From Jeotgalicoccus saudimassiliensis (GTDB taxonomy: Bacteria; Bacillota; Bacilli; Staphylococcales; Salinicoccaceae), in assembly GCF_000756715.1 (NCBI RefSeq), contig NZ_CCSE01000001.1:496001-560000 (forward strand): a stretch of DNA of 64,000 bases, given 5' to 3'. The position numbers were made by a program, and so were the translations under genes. This document shows, piece after piece, positions 9,643 to 19,655 of the stretch; the stretch's first letter is position 1; each line of letters opens with the position of its first letter. The notes under the pieces are model-generated. The model had not been told where the DNA came from. It did not search any database and saw only the letters and a list, made by a program, of their open reading frames with translations.

Positions 9643-9953
9643 TTTTCCTCTATCAACTTCCGGGCTGTGGACAGAAGTGTCTCCGTGAATTTTTTGATGT
9701 TTATTGGAATTATAAGAATCAGGAGTGTGGGCCGGCCGTAACGCTGTAACAAACGTATCTAATTAATTGAAGTAGTAATTTCAATTACTGTTCTCCCCCT
9801 TGTTCCGGTATTTTAATGTGTGTTTAACAGGTTTTTATCCGTAAATGAATCTGGAGATTCATTGTATCAGGCTTATATTGTTAACTTTTGTTGCATTTAT
9901 ATTTAAATTTGTTGTATAAAAGTGTTAACAGAAATGTTAAGGGAGGATGGCAT
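9643..9953 (+). promoter_or_regulatory. Intergenic region with dyads and putative promoter before NERD copy 1
   Basis: No gene was recognised here. It contains a perfect 20-bp inverted repeat, AATGAATCT-GG-AGATTCATT (9844-9863), which could be an operator. A plausible promoter, TTGCAT (9891-9896), 18-bp spacer and TATAAA (9915-9920), ends 33 bp before the start of the next gene. GTTAAC-type hexamers recur near 9880 and 9925. The leader shared by the other two NERD copies is not present here. Confidence 0.45.
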
Positions 9954-10934
9954 TTGTTTATAACAATCCGTAAGAAACCGGAAGAGCTGCTGTTTTTAAA
10001 TGCGCTTGGCAGGCGTACTGCACTATCTGTATATGATGCCGATAAATTGAACAGACTGGAAATCGGGATGACTGGTGAACGAGAGTATGACCGGATATTT
10101 GGTGATGCAGGGCATAACGGGCTGTACATATACCGCGATATTTATTTAAAGATAGAGAATTCTGTTACACAGTACGATACTTTAATCATCAGTGAATCCG
10201 GCATTGTTGTAAACGAAATAAAAAATTTTACGGGAGATTACCGGGTGGCAGGCAGTATGTGGACGAGAGAGGGAAGCGGACCGGTTCCGGACGACGCGCT
10301 CAGCCAGCTCAGGCGCGCCGTCGGCAAACTGATGCGCCTCGGCACTGCTCACGGAATGAATTTCGACGTCAGCGGCAAACTTGTATTTCCGAATGAAAGT
10401 TTCCGGTTGTTCAGTAATGAGGAAAATGTGTGGAAACAAGTAGTGCTGCGGGTGGATCTCCGGCAGTATTTTGGCGGATTCCGTAACGAGTACAGCGGAA
10501 CATACGCATCACAGGTTGCCGATATAATCGAACGGCACATCGTGCCGAACCCGTACTTTAAACAGCGTGTCGAATTCGATTCGGTCAGGCACGGCCTGTA
10601 CTGTGGCGGGTGCGGGAGCTTTAAGCTCGAAAAACATCAATTTCACTTACGCTGTCAGACATGCGGATCACGTGAAAGCAATGAAACCCATCTGGTCCGC
10701 GCGATGAGTGACTTTAAATATCTGTTCGGACCGCTTGAGATGACGAGCAGGCGGATGACGGAATTTACAGGCGGAATGGTGAATTACAGGACAGTGTTGC
10801 GAGCCCTTGCTAAGTATTGCTATAGTCACGGACAAAAGAAATCAACCAGTTACGAATTCAAGTACTATGATTTTGAAGAAGCAATGATAAAAGAAAGGTC
10901 AAATAGAAAATATAAAGATTATATCAAAAAATAA
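9954..10934 (+). CDS. NERD-domain, zinc-ribbon protein, family copy 1
   Basis: First of three related genes in this window; no characterised homologue is known to me. The 326-residue protein has an N-terminal NERD (nuclease-related) domain with GEREYD at 41-46, then QYDTLIIS (D75) and VNEIKNFTG (E88, K90). D...ExK is the PD-(D/E)xK-like nuclease motif expected for NERD. A zinc ribbon follows with C217, C220, C234 and C237 (CGGC and CQTC), then the conserved SNETHLVRAM. The last 75 residues end in a motif (EFKYYDFEEA) shared by all copies and may be a winged-helix DNA-binding domain; this is inference. TTG at 9954 is the chosen start: GGGAGG lies 7 bp upstream, and the N terminus then aligns with the other copies. 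The nearby ATG at 9947 is out of frame. It lies between rplS and rbgA, followed by array 1. It is the most divergent copy. Confidence 0.8.
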   Translation: MFITIRKKPEELLFLNALGRRTALSVYDADKLNRLEIGMTGEREYDRIFGDAGHNGLYIYRDIYLKIENSVTQYDTLIISESGIVVNEIKNFTGDYRVAGSMWTREGSGPVPDDALSQLRRAVGKLMRLGTAHGMNFDVSGKLVFPNESFRLFSNEENVWKQVVLRVDLRQYFGGFRNEYSGTYASQVADIIERHIVPNPYFKQRVEFDSVRHGLYCGGCGSFKLEKHQFHLRCQTCGSRESNETHLVRAMSDFKYLFGPLEMTSRRMTEFTGGMVNYRTVLRALAKYCYSHGQKKSTSYEFKYYDFEEAMIKERSNRKYKDYIKK

Positions 10935-10985
10935 AATATGACCATCCTGTAAATATGAATTGAAATATATCTTGTTTTTCACACT

Positions 10986-11108
10986 GTCACTCAAATTGTT
11001 TTGACTGACAGTGTGAAAAAGACATAGTCACTCAAATGGAATTGAGTGACAGTATAGAATCGACATTGTCACTCAAGTTAGTTTGACTGACAATGTTGAA
11101 TGCTTGTA
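10986..11108 (+). repeat. 41-bp tandem array 1 (3 units) after NERD copy 1
   Basis: Three consecutive units begin GTCACTCAA at 10986, 11027 and 11068, a period of exactly 41 bp with no gaps. The units have diverged (for example TTGACTGACAGTG, TTGAGTGACAGTA and TTGACTGACAATG), but each forms a dyad GTCACTCAA...TTGA(C/G)TGAC. The first unit extends into a 15-bp stem, TTTTTCACACTGTCA with TGACAGTGTGAAAAA. The array starts 52 bp after the gene's stop codon. Confidence 0.9.
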
Positions 11109-11154
11109 CAGGAAGTTTATCGATTTCCAGAATTAATATAGTGAAAACTGCTAA

Positions 11155-11212
11155 ATGTCGACACCTCACTGCACCCCGCAATCAATCCCTCTCACATCCC
11201 GCCCCAAAATCA
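11155..11212 (+). other. C-rich, G-poor tail after array 1
   Basis: About 57 bp strongly biased to C over G on the plus strand (for example CACTGCACCCCGC and CATCCCGCCCC), followed by AT-rich sequence before rbgA. No gene or clear stem-loop was seen. Similar C-rich stretches follow the other two arrays. Confidence 0.5.
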
Positions 11213-11295
11213 TGATAAAATATAAGGGGAATATACCAACCATTCAACTAACCAGCAAAACTAAAATAATTTACAGAAGAAAGGGGCAACCAAAG

Positions 11296-12153
11296 ATGTC
11301 TATTAACTGGTTCCCGGGACATATGGCGAAGGCTCGCCGTCAAATTGAAGAAAGCCTGAAAAAAGTGGATGTTGTAATCGAGATTCTCGATGCGCGTATT
11401 CCGTACGCGTCGAAAAACCCGATGCTAGATCATGTAATCGGCGACAAACCGAGAGTTGTCGTCCTGAACAAAAAAGATATGGCAAACGGCAAGGAGACAG
11501 ACCGCTGGATTGCACGCCTGAAAGCTGAAGGTGTTTATCCTGTAGCGCTGAACGGCAAGGAGCCGAATGTTCTGAAGAAAATAGAGAATACGGTAGTCGA
11601 AGCGACGAGGGAAATTTTCGAGCGCATGGAGCGTAAAGGTATTAATCCGCGCGCAATCAGAGCGATGATTGTCGGCATTCCTAACGTAGGGAAATCGACG
11701 ATTATTAACAATATTGCAAAGCGTAAAGTTGCGAAAACAGGTAACACACCGGGTGTTACGAAGGCCCAGCAATGGATTAAAGCGGGAACGAAAATGGAAC
11801 TGCTCGATACGCCGGGTGTGCTGTGGCCGAAATTTGAAGACGCGTCTATCGGTCAGAAACTGTCGCTTACCGGAGCAATCAAGGATAACGTCGTAAACCT
11901 CGACGATATCGCGATATATGCACTTAAATTCATGCAGACACACCATCTCGAAGGGCTGAACAAATTTTACAACATCAATATCGACGCGAACACGGAAATC
12001 GTGGAAATCTTTGATGCGATCGGCCGGTCGCGCGGTTTCAAGATGAGCGGCAACGAAATCGACTACGAGCGCGTCACAGAAAGAGTAATCTACGATACAC
12101 GTGATGCGAAAATCGGTAAGCTGACATTCGATTTTGCACAGGAAGAAGAATAA
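11296..12153 (+). CDS. rbgA: Ribosome biogenesis GTPase RbgA (YlqF)
   Basis: Circularly permuted GTPase needed for a late step of 50S assembly. The 285-residue protein begins [14 protein letters not shown], typical of RbgA. The G motifs appear in permuted order: NKKDM (G4), then GIPNVGKST (G1), then DTPGVLWP (G3), followed by a C-terminal helical domain. I chose ATG 11296, which follows AAGGGG and gives the known N terminus. An in-frame ATG 141 bp upstream falls in the C-rich tail and would add an unrelated extension. rnhB follows after 4 bp and appears co-transcribed. Confidence 0.95.
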   Translation: MSINWFPGHMAKARRQIEESLKKVDVVIEILDARIPYASKNPMLDHVIGDKPRVVVLNKKDMANGKETDRWIARLKAEGVYPVALNGKEPNVLKKIENTVVEATREIFERMERKGINPRAIRAMIVGIPNVGKSTIINNIAKRKVAKTGNTPGVTKAQQWIKAGTKMELLDTPGVLWPKFEDASIGQKLSLTGAIKDNVVNLDDIAIYALKFMQTHHLEGLNKFYNINIDANTEIVEIFDAIGRSRGFKMSGNEIDYERVTERVIYDTRDAKIGKLTFDFAQEEE

Positions 12154-12157
12154 TTAT

Positions 12158-12916
12158 ATGAAGATAAGCGATATAAAACTCGAAATCAACAAGATAAAAA
12201 CCATCGAAGATTTAACGGCCTCTCCATTTAACGAAGACGAGCGCAAAGGTGTACAGAGCGCGCTTAAATCAAGGGCGCGCCTCCTCGAAAAAGAAAGGGC
12301 ACTGCTCGAACACTACGAAACGATGCTGCAGCATGAAAACAAACATCAGGGTGTCATCATTGCCGGCATCGATGAGGCGGGCCGCGGACCGCTCGCGGGC
12401 GAAGTGGTTGCGGCCGCTGTAGTACTGCCGGAAGACCGTAAAATCATCGGCCTCGACGACTCGAAAAAAGTCCCGCTCGCTAAACGCCTCGCACTTCGTG
12501 AAGAGATAATGGAGCATGCGGCGTACGGTATCGGCATCGTCACGGCTGAAGAAATCGACACGCACAACATTTATAACGCAACGAAAATTGCGATGCAGCG
12601 TGCGCTCGATAATTTACCTGTGTCACCCGGACATTTACTGATCGACGCGATGACCCTCGACAACGGTATTCCGCAGACGTCGCTGATTAAAGGGGATGCT
12701 GTGTCCAATTCAATTGCGGCGGCTTCGATTATTGCGAAGACGACACGGGATATGATGATGGAAAAGTACGATACTGAATATCCGGAATACGGCTTTGGAA
12801 ATCATAAAGGATACGGCACGAAAGCGCATCTTGAAGCACTTGAAAAATACGGTGCGGCACCGATTCACAGAAAGACATTTGAACCGGTTAAAAGTATGTT
12901 CGGTATGCAGTTTTAA
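12158..12916 (+). CDS. rnhB: Ribonuclease HII
   Basis: Removes RNA primers and single ribonucleotides from RNA-DNA hybrids. The 252-residue protein has an N-terminal extension of about 65 residues before the catalytic core, as in Bacillus RNase HII. IAGIDEAGRGPLAGE gives metal ligands D72 and E73, and LLIDAMTLD gives D163. The later AASIIAKTTRD helix and GYGTKAH are also typical. ATG 12158 fits better than the TTG at 12134 because GGAAGAAG precedes it at a normal distance. It forms a two-gene unit with rbgA, as in Bacillus. Confidence 0.96.
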   Translation: MKISDIKLEINKIKTIEDLTASPFNEDERKGVQSALKSRARLLEKERALLEHYETMLQHENKHQGVIIAGIDEAGRGPLAGEVVAAAVVLPEDRKIIGLDDSKKVPLAKRLALREEIMEHAAYGIGIVTAEEIDTHNIYNATKIAMQRALDNLPVSPGHLLIDAMTLDNGIPQTSLIKGDAVSNSIAAASIIAKTTRDMMMEKYDTEYPEYGFGNHKGYGTKAHLEALEKYGAAPIHRKTFEPVKSMFGMQF

Positions 12917-13064
12917 GTAATATTATTCACAATCTTTATGCTCATAAAACAGTGAAAAACATGATAATAGTGCGTATTCGAACTATATTCTTTATAACTT
13001 GTGAAATACTTTTCAAACTTTCTCAAAATAACAATAATTTGTTTGAATAGTTACCACTTACACG

Positions 13065-13093
13065 TTTACAATCAGGTAACTGTTTCCTATAAT
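13065..13093 (+). promoter_or_regulatory. Promoter of sucCD
   Basis: TTTACA (13065-13070), 17-bp spacer and consensus TATAAT (13088-13093), 42 bp before the sucC start. The 218-bp gap holding it is AT-rich and shows no gene. Confidence 0.8.
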
Positions 13094-13134
13094 TAGGAAT
13101 GTAAGCTTTATTAAAAAGTCTTAGGAGGAAAATC

Positions 13135-14304
13135 ATGAATATCCATGAGTATCAGGGAAAAGAAATTTTTCGCTCAATGGGTGTAAACGTACCTAAAGGT
13201 AACGTTGCTCTTACACCAGAAGAAGCAGTTGAAGTAGCAAAAACACTTGATTCAGATGTCTACGTTGTCAAAGCTCAAATCCACGCAGGTGGCCGTGGGA
13301 AAGCAGGCGGCGTTAAGATAGCAAAATCTGTCGATGAGGTTAAAGAATACGCTGAAGAATTATTAGGCAAAGTATTAGTAACTCATCAGAACGGTCCGGA
13401 CGGGACTGAAATCAAACGTCTTCTTATTGAAGAAGGGTGCGATATCGACAGCGAATACTACTTAGGTTTCGTAATTGACCGCGCGACGAACCGCGTTACA
13501 TTAATGGGTTCTGAAGAAGGCGGGACAGAAATCGAAGAAGTGGCAGAAGCAACTCCTGAAAAGATTTTTAAAGAAGTTATTGATCCGGTTGTAGGTCTTC
13601 TGCCGTTCCAGGCTAAGAGACTGGCATTCAACATCAACATTCCAACAGCATCGGTAAACAAAGCTGCTAAATTAATGCTTGCTTTATATGATGTATTCAT
13701 GGAAAAAGATGCAGCAATTATGGAAATTAACCCGCTTGTAACTACAGGTGCAGGTGAAGTTATCGCACTTGATGCGAAAGTTAACTTCGATGCTAACGCT
13801 CTTTTCAGAAACAAAGATGTCGTTGAGTTACGCGACTTCGATGAAGAAGATGAAAAAGAGATCGAAGCATCTAAACACGATTTAGCGTATATCGCTTTAG
13901 AAGGTAATATCGGCTGTATGGTTAACGGTGCCGGACTTGCAATGGCAACGATGGATACTATTAACCACTTCGGCGGAAAACCTGCTAACTTCCTTGACGT
14001 AGGGGGCGGCGCGACTGCTGAGAAAGTTACTGAGGCATTCAAGCTTATTTTAAGCGACAAAGCTGTTGAAGGTATCTTTGTAAATATTTTCGGCGGAATC
14101 ATGAAGTGTGACGTTATTGCTGAAGGTGTAGTAGAAGCAGTTAATAACGTAGGACTTGAAATTCCACTGGTTGTTCGTTTAGAAGGTACGAACGTAGAAG
14201 CTGGTAAGAAAATTCTCGCAGATTCAGGTCTTGCAATCACACCGGCAAGCACAATGGCTGAAGGTGCTCAGAAGATCATCGCTGCTGTAAACGAAAATAA
14301 ATAA
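13135..14304 (+). CDS. sucC: Succinyl-CoA synthetase, beta subunit
   Basis: With SucD it converts succinyl-CoA to succinate in the citric acid cycle and makes a nucleoside triphosphate. The 389-residue protein has the ATP-grasp fold: [16 protein letters not shown] in the nucleotide-binding half, MEINPLV as the metal-binding strand, and the C-terminal CoA-ligase domain with [11 protein letters not shown] and [10 protein letters not shown]. Length is normal. A strong AGGAGG ribosome site and a near-consensus promoter lie upstream. sucD follows 17 bp later. Confidence 0.97.
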   Translation: MNIHEYQGKEIFRSMGVNVPKGNVALTPEEAVEVAKTLDSDVYVVKAQIHAGGRGKAGGVKIAKSVDEVKEYAEELLGKVLVTHQNGPDGTEIKRLLIEEGCDIDSEYYLGFVIDRATNRVTLMGSEEGGTEIEEVAEATPEKIFKEVIDPVVGLLPFQAKRLAFNINIPTASVNKAAKLMLALYDVFMEKDAAIMEINPLVTTGAGEVIALDAKVNFDANALFRNKDVVELRDFDEEDEKEIEASKHDLAYIALEGNIGCMVNGAGLAMATMDTINHFGGKPANFLDVGGGATAEKVTEAFKLILSDKAVEGIFVNIFGGIMKCDVIAEGVVEAVNNVGLEIPLVVRLEGTNVEAGKKILADSGLAITPASTMAEGAQKIIAAVNENK

Positions 14305-14321
14305 TAACGGAGGAATATATT

Positions 14322-15230
14322 GTGGCTGTATTTGTAGATAAGAATACTAAAGTTATGGTACAGGGTATCACGGGTTCAACAGCACTATTCCACACGAAGC
14401 AGATGCTTGAGTACGGTACTCAGATCGTTGCTGGTGTGACACCTGGTAAAGGCGGACAGGAAGTTGAAGGCGTACCTGTATTTAACACTGTAGAAGAAGC
14501 TAAAAAAGAAACTGGCGCTACTGTATCAGTAGTATACGTGCCGGCTCCATTCGCAGCAGATTCAATTATGGAAGCTGCTGACTCGGAACTTGATCTGGTA
14601 ATTTGTATTACAGAGCATATCCCGGTACTCGACATGGTTAAAGTAGTACGTTACCTGGAAGGTAAAAACACGCGTCTGATTGGACCGAACTGTCCTGGTG
14701 TTATTACTGCCGACGAAACTAAAATCGGTATTATGCCTGGATATATCCACAAAAAAGGACACGTTGGTGTCGTATCACGTTCAGGGACGTTAACTTATGA
14801 AGCAGTTCATCAGTTAACTCAGGAAGGTGTCGGCCAGACAACTGCTGTCGGTATCGGCGGAGACCCTGTTAACGGAACAAACTTTATCGATGTATTAAAA
14901 GAATTCAACGAAGACCCTGAAACATACGCTGTAGTAATGATCGGGGAAATCGGCGGTACTGCTGAGGAAGAAGCTGCAGAGTGGGTTCGTGATAACATGA
15001 CTAAACCTGTAGTCGGCTTCATCGGCGGACAAACTGCACCTCCAGGGAAACGTATGGGCCATGCCGGTGCGATTATCTCAGGCGGTAAAGGTACTGCAGA
15101 CGAGAAAATCCGTATCATGAACGAATGCGGAATTGAAACAGCTGCTACACCATCTGAAATCGGTGAAACGCTGATCAGCCGTATTAAGAAAGAAGACGGA
15201 CTTTACGAAAAATGTCTGACTGTAAAATAA
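14322..15230 (+). CDS. sucD: Succinyl-CoA synthetase, alpha subunit
   Basis: Alpha subunit that binds CoA and carries the phosphohistidine intermediate. The 302-residue protein has the CoA-binding Rossmann region near the start ([25 protein letters not shown]) and the active histidine H247 in [15 protein letters not shown]. It starts with GTG at 14322 after GGAGGAATATATT. It is the second gene of the sucCD operon and ends before a strong terminator. Confidence 0.97.
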   Translation: MAVFVDKNTKVMVQGITGSTALFHTKQMLEYGTQIVAGVTPGKGGQEVEGVPVFNTVEEAKKETGATVSVVYVPAPFAADSIMEAADSELDLVICITEHIPVLDMVKVVRYLEGKNTRLIGPNCPGVITADETKIGIMPGYIHKKGHVGVVSRSGTLTYEAVHQLTQEGVGQTTAVGIGGDPVNGTNFIDVLKEFNEDPETYAVVMIGEIGGTAEEEAAEWVRDNMTKPVVGFIGGQTAPPGKRMGHAGAIISGGKGTADEKIRIMNECGIETAATPSEIGETLISRIKKEDGLYEKCLTVK

Positions 15231-15258
15231 ATTTAATATAACTCGCTTAAGTGAGTGG

Positions 15259-15297
15259 AAAAGACGGTAATCCTGACGGATTATCGTCTTTTTTTGT
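15259..15297 (+). terminator. Intrinsic terminator of sucCD
   Basis: Stem of about 15 bp (15259-15273 with 15278-15292, one G-T pair), loop TGAC, then a T run. A smaller ACTCGCTTAAGTGAGT dyad precedes it at 15241-15256. Confidence 0.9.
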
Positions 15298-15387
15298 CTT
15301 TTACTGGAAGTTTTTGTCGGTAAAATGAAATCTGATTTCTCCCGGAAACTCATATAATAGAAGTAATACGATTACGGAGTGATGAGA

Positions 15388-16191
15388 ATGGATTTACTGC
15401 TTTTGAGTCATGCAGGTGTAACGTCAAAAGAATATTTGACACTCGTTAATAACGGCTGGATTTCACCGGAACTGAAACGGAAACTCAAAGTCGCGGAAAC
15501 ACTCGACAGAGCTGAAATTCTGGCTGTTCTGGAACGGGAAAACATAGGCTATATCACGCATAACCACAGGCTTTATCCGTCATTATTAAAAGAAATTTAT
15601 GATTTTCCCTACATATTATATTATCGTGGAAATCCATCGCTGCTTACATTAAAGATGCTCGGGGTAGTCGGGAGCCGTAAAGCGACGGATTATACGACGA
15701 AATCACTGGAACACCTCTTGCCGTCTTTGGAAAATATTGCTATTATATCAGGACTTGCGTACGGTGCTGATGAAGCAGCTCACAGGATAGCAGTTAAAAA
15801 CGGACTGCACACAATCGGTGTGCTCGCATTCGGGCATAATACGCACTATCCGAAAACGACGGCGGATATTCGAAATACGATGGAAAAAACACATTTAACA
15901 ATCAGTGAATATCCGCCGGATACGCCGATTCAGAAGTGGCAGTTTGTTGCACGGAACAGAATTATTGCGGGCTGTGCGAGAGGTGTGCTGGTCACTGAAG
16001 CGGAAGAAAAAAGCGGGAGTTTAATTACTCTGGAAATGGCACTCGATGATAACCGGAGTGTATACTGCCTGCCGGGAAACATTACATCAGCCCTGTCGAA
16101 AGGAACGAATTTACGTATTAAGGAAGGCGCTGAAGCAGTTACTGAATCAGCAGATATCCAGCGTGATTTCGATGAAAACGGGCAGCTGTGA
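15388..16191 (+). CDS. dprA: DNA processing protein DprA
   Basis: Loads RecA on incoming single-stranded DNA in natural transformation. The 267-residue protein is of the short Firmicutes type. After a helical N-terminal part it carries the Rossmann-like DprA core: GVVGSRKATDY, IISGLAYGADEAAH, ISEYPPDTPIQKW, ARNRIIAGCARGVLVTEA and SGSLITLEMA. There is no C-terminal winged helix. I chose ATG 15388 since GGAG lies 8 bp before it; a GTG and an ATG a few codons upstream overlap or touch that site. A TATAAT at 15353-15358 may be its -10 box. Confidence 0.94.
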   Translation: MDLLLLSHAGVTSKEYLTLVNNGWISPELKRKLKVAETLDRAEILAVLERENIGYITHNHRLYPSLLKEIYDFPYILYYRGNPSLLTLKMLGVVGSRKATDYTTKSLEHLLPSLENIAIISGLAYGADEAAHRIAVKNGLHTIGVLAFGHNTHYPKTTADIRNTMEKTHLTISEYPPDTPIQKWQFVARNRIIAGCARGVLVTEAEEKSGSLITLEMALDDNRSVYCLPGNITSALSKGTNLRIKEGAEAVTESADIQRDFDENGQL

Positions 16192-16213
16192 AATTTTTAT
16201 AAGTCGATTTTTA

Positions 16214-16243
16214 TTGACAAAGTAAAATTTTACTGTGTATCAT
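16214..16243 (+). promoter_or_regulatory. Promoter of topA with internal palindrome
   Basis: TTGACA (16214-16219), 18-bp spacer and TATCAT (16238-16243). The spacer contains a perfect 14-bp palindrome, AGTAAAATTTTACT (16221-16234), a position where a bound repressor would block RNA polymerase. No regulator was identified. Confidence 0.6.
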
Positions 16244-16284
16244 TTGGACTTGAATAGATTAAAAGCAAATTAGGAGGCAGCAGA

Positions 16285-18348
16285 GTGGCAGACAATTTAG
16301 TTATCGTAGAATCACCTGCGAAAGCAAAGACAATTGAAAAGTACCTCGGTAAACGTTATAAAGTAATTGCTTCCATGGGACACGTGAGAGATCTTCCACG
16401 CAGTCAGACTGGAATTGATACAGAAAATAATTACGAACCAAAATATATTACTATACGCGGGAAAGGTCCGCTGTTAAAAGAATTAAAAAAAGAAGCTAAA
16501 AAAGCAAAGAAAGTATTTCTCGCAAGTGACCCCGACAGAGAAGGGGAAGCGATAGCATGGCATCTGAGCCACGCACTCGGACCCGACAACGATTATTACC
16601 GCGTGGTCTTCAACGAGATTACAAAAGATGCAGTGAAAGAGAGTTTTAAAACACCGGCTGAGATCGACATGCAGCTTGTTGATGCACAGCAGGCGCGCCG
16701 AATACTTGACCGCCTGGTGGGCTATAACATCTCACCTGTATTATGGAAGAAAGTCAAAAAAGGATTATCCGCGGGGCGTGTGCAGTCAGTTGCACTTAAA
16801 TTAATTATCGACCGTGAAAATGAAATCCGTAAATTCGTACCTGAAGAATACTGGTCTATTGAAGGTACATTTAAAACAGGCCGTTCGAAATTCACAGGCA
16901 AGTTCAACAAGCTTGCTTCTGATAAACAGAAGACGAAGCTTAATACGAAAGCCGATGTCGACAAAGTCATGGCTGAAATTAAAGGTGACGAATTCCACAT
17001 CGACTCCGTTGAAAAGAAAGAAAAGAAACGTTACCCGGCACAGCCGTTTACGACATCTTCGCTGCAGCAGGAAGCGGCGCGCAAACTGAACTTTAAAGCG
17101 CGTAAGACAATGATGCTTTCCCAGCAGCTGTATGAAGGTATCGATATTAAAAAAGAAGGTACAGTCGGTCTGATTACTTATATGAGAACGGACTCGACGC
17201 GTATATCAGATACGGCGAAAAACGAAGCGTATGATCTGATACAGTCGACATACGGTAAGGAATTTACCGGTGTACAGAAATCGAAAAAGGCAGCGCAGGA
17301 TGCACACGAAGCGGTGCGCCCGACATCTGCAAACCGTACACCTGATAATATGAAACAGTATTTAAGCCGCGACCAGCACCGTTTGTATAAACTGATCTGG
17401 GACCGTTTCATCGCGAGTCAGATGGCTCCTGCTGTTCTCGATACAGTTAAAATTGATCTGAGCAATAACGGTGTATTATTCAGAAGTACAGGTCAGACTA
17501 TTAAATTTAAAGGATTCATGCAGATTTACATCGAAGGTACCGACGACAAGGAAGATGATCTAAACAGCAAGCTACCTGAAATGCATGAAGGCGATACGGT
17601 GAAATCGGAAAAGATTGAACCGGCTCAGCACTTTACTCAGCCGCCGCCGAGATTTACCGAGGCGCGTTTAGTTAAAACGCTCGAGGAATCGGGAATCGGA
17701 CGTCCGTCAACATACGCACCGACGATTGATACGATTCAAAAACGCAACTACGTCCGTATGGACCAGAAGCGTTTTATCCCGACTGAAATGGGAGAAATCG
17801 TTAACGAGCAGGTTGTGGAATACTTCCCGGACATTATCGATATTGCGTTTACGCGTAATATGGAAGAAAGTCTCGACTCCGTTGCCGAAGGCGATAAAGA
17901 GTGGAGAGTTGTCATCGATGAATTCTATAAAGGATTCAGTCCGCAGGTGGAACGTGCAGAAGAAGAAATGGAAAAAATCGAAATCAAAGACGAACCGGTC
18001 GGTGAAGACTGTGAGAAATGCGGTTCACCAATGGTATATAAAATGGGCCGCTATGGAAAATTCATGGCATGTTCTAATTTCCCTGACTGCCGCAATACAA
18101 AAGCAATCGTTAAAGAAATCGGCGTGAAGTGCCCGACTTGTAAAGAAGGTCAGGTTGTAGAACGTAAATCGAAGAGAAACAGAATTTTCTTCGGCTGTGA
18201 ACGATATCCTGAATGTGATTACGTTTCGTGGGATCGTCCAATCGGACGCGACTGCCCGAAATGCGAACATCACCTGGTCGAAACGAAGAAAGGCAAAAAA
18301 GCGCAGGTTAAATGTACGAACTGCGATTACAAAGAAGACGCAAGCTGA
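16285..18348 (+). CDS. topA: DNA topoisomerase I
   Basis: Type IA topoisomerase that relaxes negative supercoils. The 687-residue protein has an N-terminal Toprim domain ([30 protein letters not shown]), the catalytic tyrosine Y299 in [12 protein letters not shown], and three C-terminal zinc ribbons: CEKC..CSNFPDC, CPTC..CERYPEC and CPKC..CTNC. It starts at GTG 16285 after TAGGAGG. In most staphylococci trmFO follows topA; here a 414-bp gap leads straight to xerC. Confidence 0.97.
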   Translation: MADNLVIVESPAKAKTIEKYLGKRYKVIASMGHVRDLPRSQTGIDTENNYEPKYITIRGKGPLLKELKKEAKKAKKVFLASDPDREGEAIAWHLSHALGPDNDYYRVVFNEITKDAVKESFKTPAEIDMQLVDAQQARRILDRLVGYNISPVLWKKVKKGLSAGRVQSVALKLIIDRENEIRKFVPEEYWSIEGTFKTGRSKFTGKFNKLASDKQKTKLNTKADVDKVMAEIKGDEFHIDSVEKKEKKRYPAQPFTTSSLQQEAARKLNFKARKTMMLSQQLYEGIDIKKEGTVGLITYMRTDSTRISDTAKNEAYDLIQSTYGKEFTGVQKSKKAAQDAHEAVRPTSANRTPDNMKQYLSRDQHRLYKLIWDRFIASQMAPAVLDTVKIDLSNNGVLFRSTGQTIKFKGFMQIYIEGTDDKEDDLNSKLPEMHEGDTVKSEKIEPAQHFTQPPPRFTEARLVKTLEESGIGRPSTYAPTIDTIQKRNYVRMDQKRFIPTEMGEIVNEQVVEYFPDIIDIAFTRNMEESLDSVAEGDKEWRVVIDEFYKGFSPQVERAEEEMEKIEIKDEPVGEDCEKCGSPMVYKMGRYGKFMACSNFPDCRNTKAIVKEIGVKCPTCKEGQVVERKSKRNRIFFGCERYPECDYVSWDRPIGRDCPKCEHHLVETKKGKKAQVKCTNCDYKEDAS

Positions 18349-18351
18349 TTT

Positions 18352-18387
18352 AAAAGCCGTATCCGGTATGCCGGGTGCGGTTTTTTT
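18352..18387 (+). terminator. Intrinsic terminator of topA
   Basis: Stem with outer GCCG and inner CCGG (loop TATG) pairing with CCGG and CGG, then seven T, directly after the topA stop. Confidence 0.82.
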
Positions 18388-18762
18388 GTGTAAGTGGAGT
18401 CTGTCATCTGTTTTCAGCCGCACGAACGCTTCATATGTGGTTGCAATATTTTATTAACACCACGAACCGTTACGCTCTGCGATATACCGTCACAGGAATA
18501 TTTTGCAATACCCAAAAAGGTCCTGGCCCCATATGCCCCTTCTGTTCATTAAATGTTCGTATTTCTCTGAATCCCGCCATTATCGAAATGAAAGCGCCTT
18601 ATTGTCTTCCATTCCGACAGAATTATAAATAGTTGCACAATTAAGTGCAATTTAATAAGAAATAGTTTAAAATAGCTAATGTTGTTTATTTATTGGACAG
18701 GTTTACATTGTATTACTTGGATAAATATTTTAAATTATGATAAAATTCAGACAAAGAATGAG
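18388..18762 (+). other. Gene-free gap between topA and xerC, with an inverted repeat
   Basis: About 375 bp where trmFO is usually found. Short open frames exist on both strands (an 85-codon plus frame at 18375-18632 and a 36-codon minus frame), but none has a ribosome site or a recognisable protein. The only clear structure is the dyad TTGCAC-AATTAA-GTGCAA at 18633-18650, which may be an operator or part of the xerC promoter. The rest may be the decayed remains of a gene; this is inference. Confidence 0.4.
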
Positions 18763-19650
18763 GTGATTGAAATTTACGTCAATGACTTTTTACGAATGTT
18801 AAAATATCAGCGTAATTTTTCGGATCATTCTATAAAAAGTTATGATCATGACATTCATGAGTTCATAACTTTTTTGAAGACAGAAAGTTTATCTGTTCAG
18901 ACGTTTAAATATATTGATGCAAGAAATTACCTGGCAATGCTGTATGAGCGCAATTTTAAAAAAACTACCGTTTCGAGAAAAATATCGACGCTCCGGAGCT
19001 ACTATAATTATTTGGCGGACCGGGCATGCGTCGATATCAATCCGTTTACGGCACTGCCTTTCCCAAAAAAGGAAGCAGTTCTGCCGGACTTTATGTATCC
19101 GAACGAAATCGAGGGACTGTTTGACAGCCTGGATCAGAATCACAAAATGTATGAGCGAGACCTCGCGATATTGGAACTGCTTTATGCAACCGGTATGCGG
19201 GCAGGCGAACTTATTTCATTGAGGCTGAAAGATATCGATTTTACAGTGCAGATTGTCCGGTTGCTCGGAAAGGGGCGTAAATGGCGCGTCGTGCCTTTTC
19301 ATGACCGCGCAGCCGAAGCGCTCAAAAACTATGCTGAAATTTACAGCGAAGACATACTTAAAAATGATGCAATGTGGGTAAACCATAGAGGGGGACCGCT
19401 GACAGTACGCGGGCTCCGTCATATAATCGATATGACCGTGAAGCGCAGTGCGCTTCACCTCGACATTCATCCTCATACTTTCAGACATACGTTTGCAACA
19501 CATTTACTGAACAACGGAGCAGATTTAAGGGCAGTGCAGGATTTGCTCGGCCACGAGTCTTTATCGACGACACAGCGTTATACGCATGTGACGACAGAAC
19601 AGCTTAAGAAGACTTATTTAAATGCACACCCGAGTAATAAGAAGAGGTGA
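18763..19650 (+). CDS. xerC: Tyrosine recombinase XerC
   Basis: Site-specific recombinase that acts with XerD at dif to resolve chromosome dimers. The protein has about 295 residues, normal for XerC. An N-terminal SAM-like core-binding domain ([19 protein letters not shown]) precedes the catalytic domain with R146 (ATGMRAGEL), the lysine hairpin [34 protein letters not shown] and nucleophile Y273 (QRYTHV). The start is uncertain. GTG 18763 overlaps the GAGGTGA site; an ATT at 18772 would be better spaced but is rare. The reading frame is open further upstream without a ribosome site. It heads the xerC-hslV-hslU-codY unit. Confidence 0.93.
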   Translation: MIEIYVNDFLRMLKYQRNFSDHSIKSYDHDIHEFITFLKTESLSVQTFKYIDARNYLAMLYERNFKKTTVSRKISTLRSYYNYLADRACVDINPFTALPFPKKEAVLPDFMYPNEIEGLFDSLDQNHKMYERDLAILELLYATGMRAGELISLRLKDIDFTVQIVRLLGKGRKWRVVPFHDRAAEALKNYAEIYSEDILKNDAMWVNHRGGPLTVRGLRHIIDMTVKRSALHLDIHPHTFRHTFATHLLNNGADLRAVQDLLGHESLSTTQRYTHVTTEQLKKTYLNAHPSNKKR

Positions 19651-19655
19651 CGTTG

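Noticed and set aside
9954-10934. Toxin-antitoxin or restriction-modification module
   Set aside because: No small partner gene, methylase or specificity subunit adjoins any of the three NERD genes.
11155-11295. N-terminal extension of RbgA from an upstream ATG
   Set aside because: The added 47 residues come from the C-rich tail, and the ribosome site and conserved N terminus both support ATG 11296.
18375-18632. 85-residue open frame after topA
   Set aside because: It overlaps the topA terminator, has no ribosome site, and the translation resembles nothing recognised.
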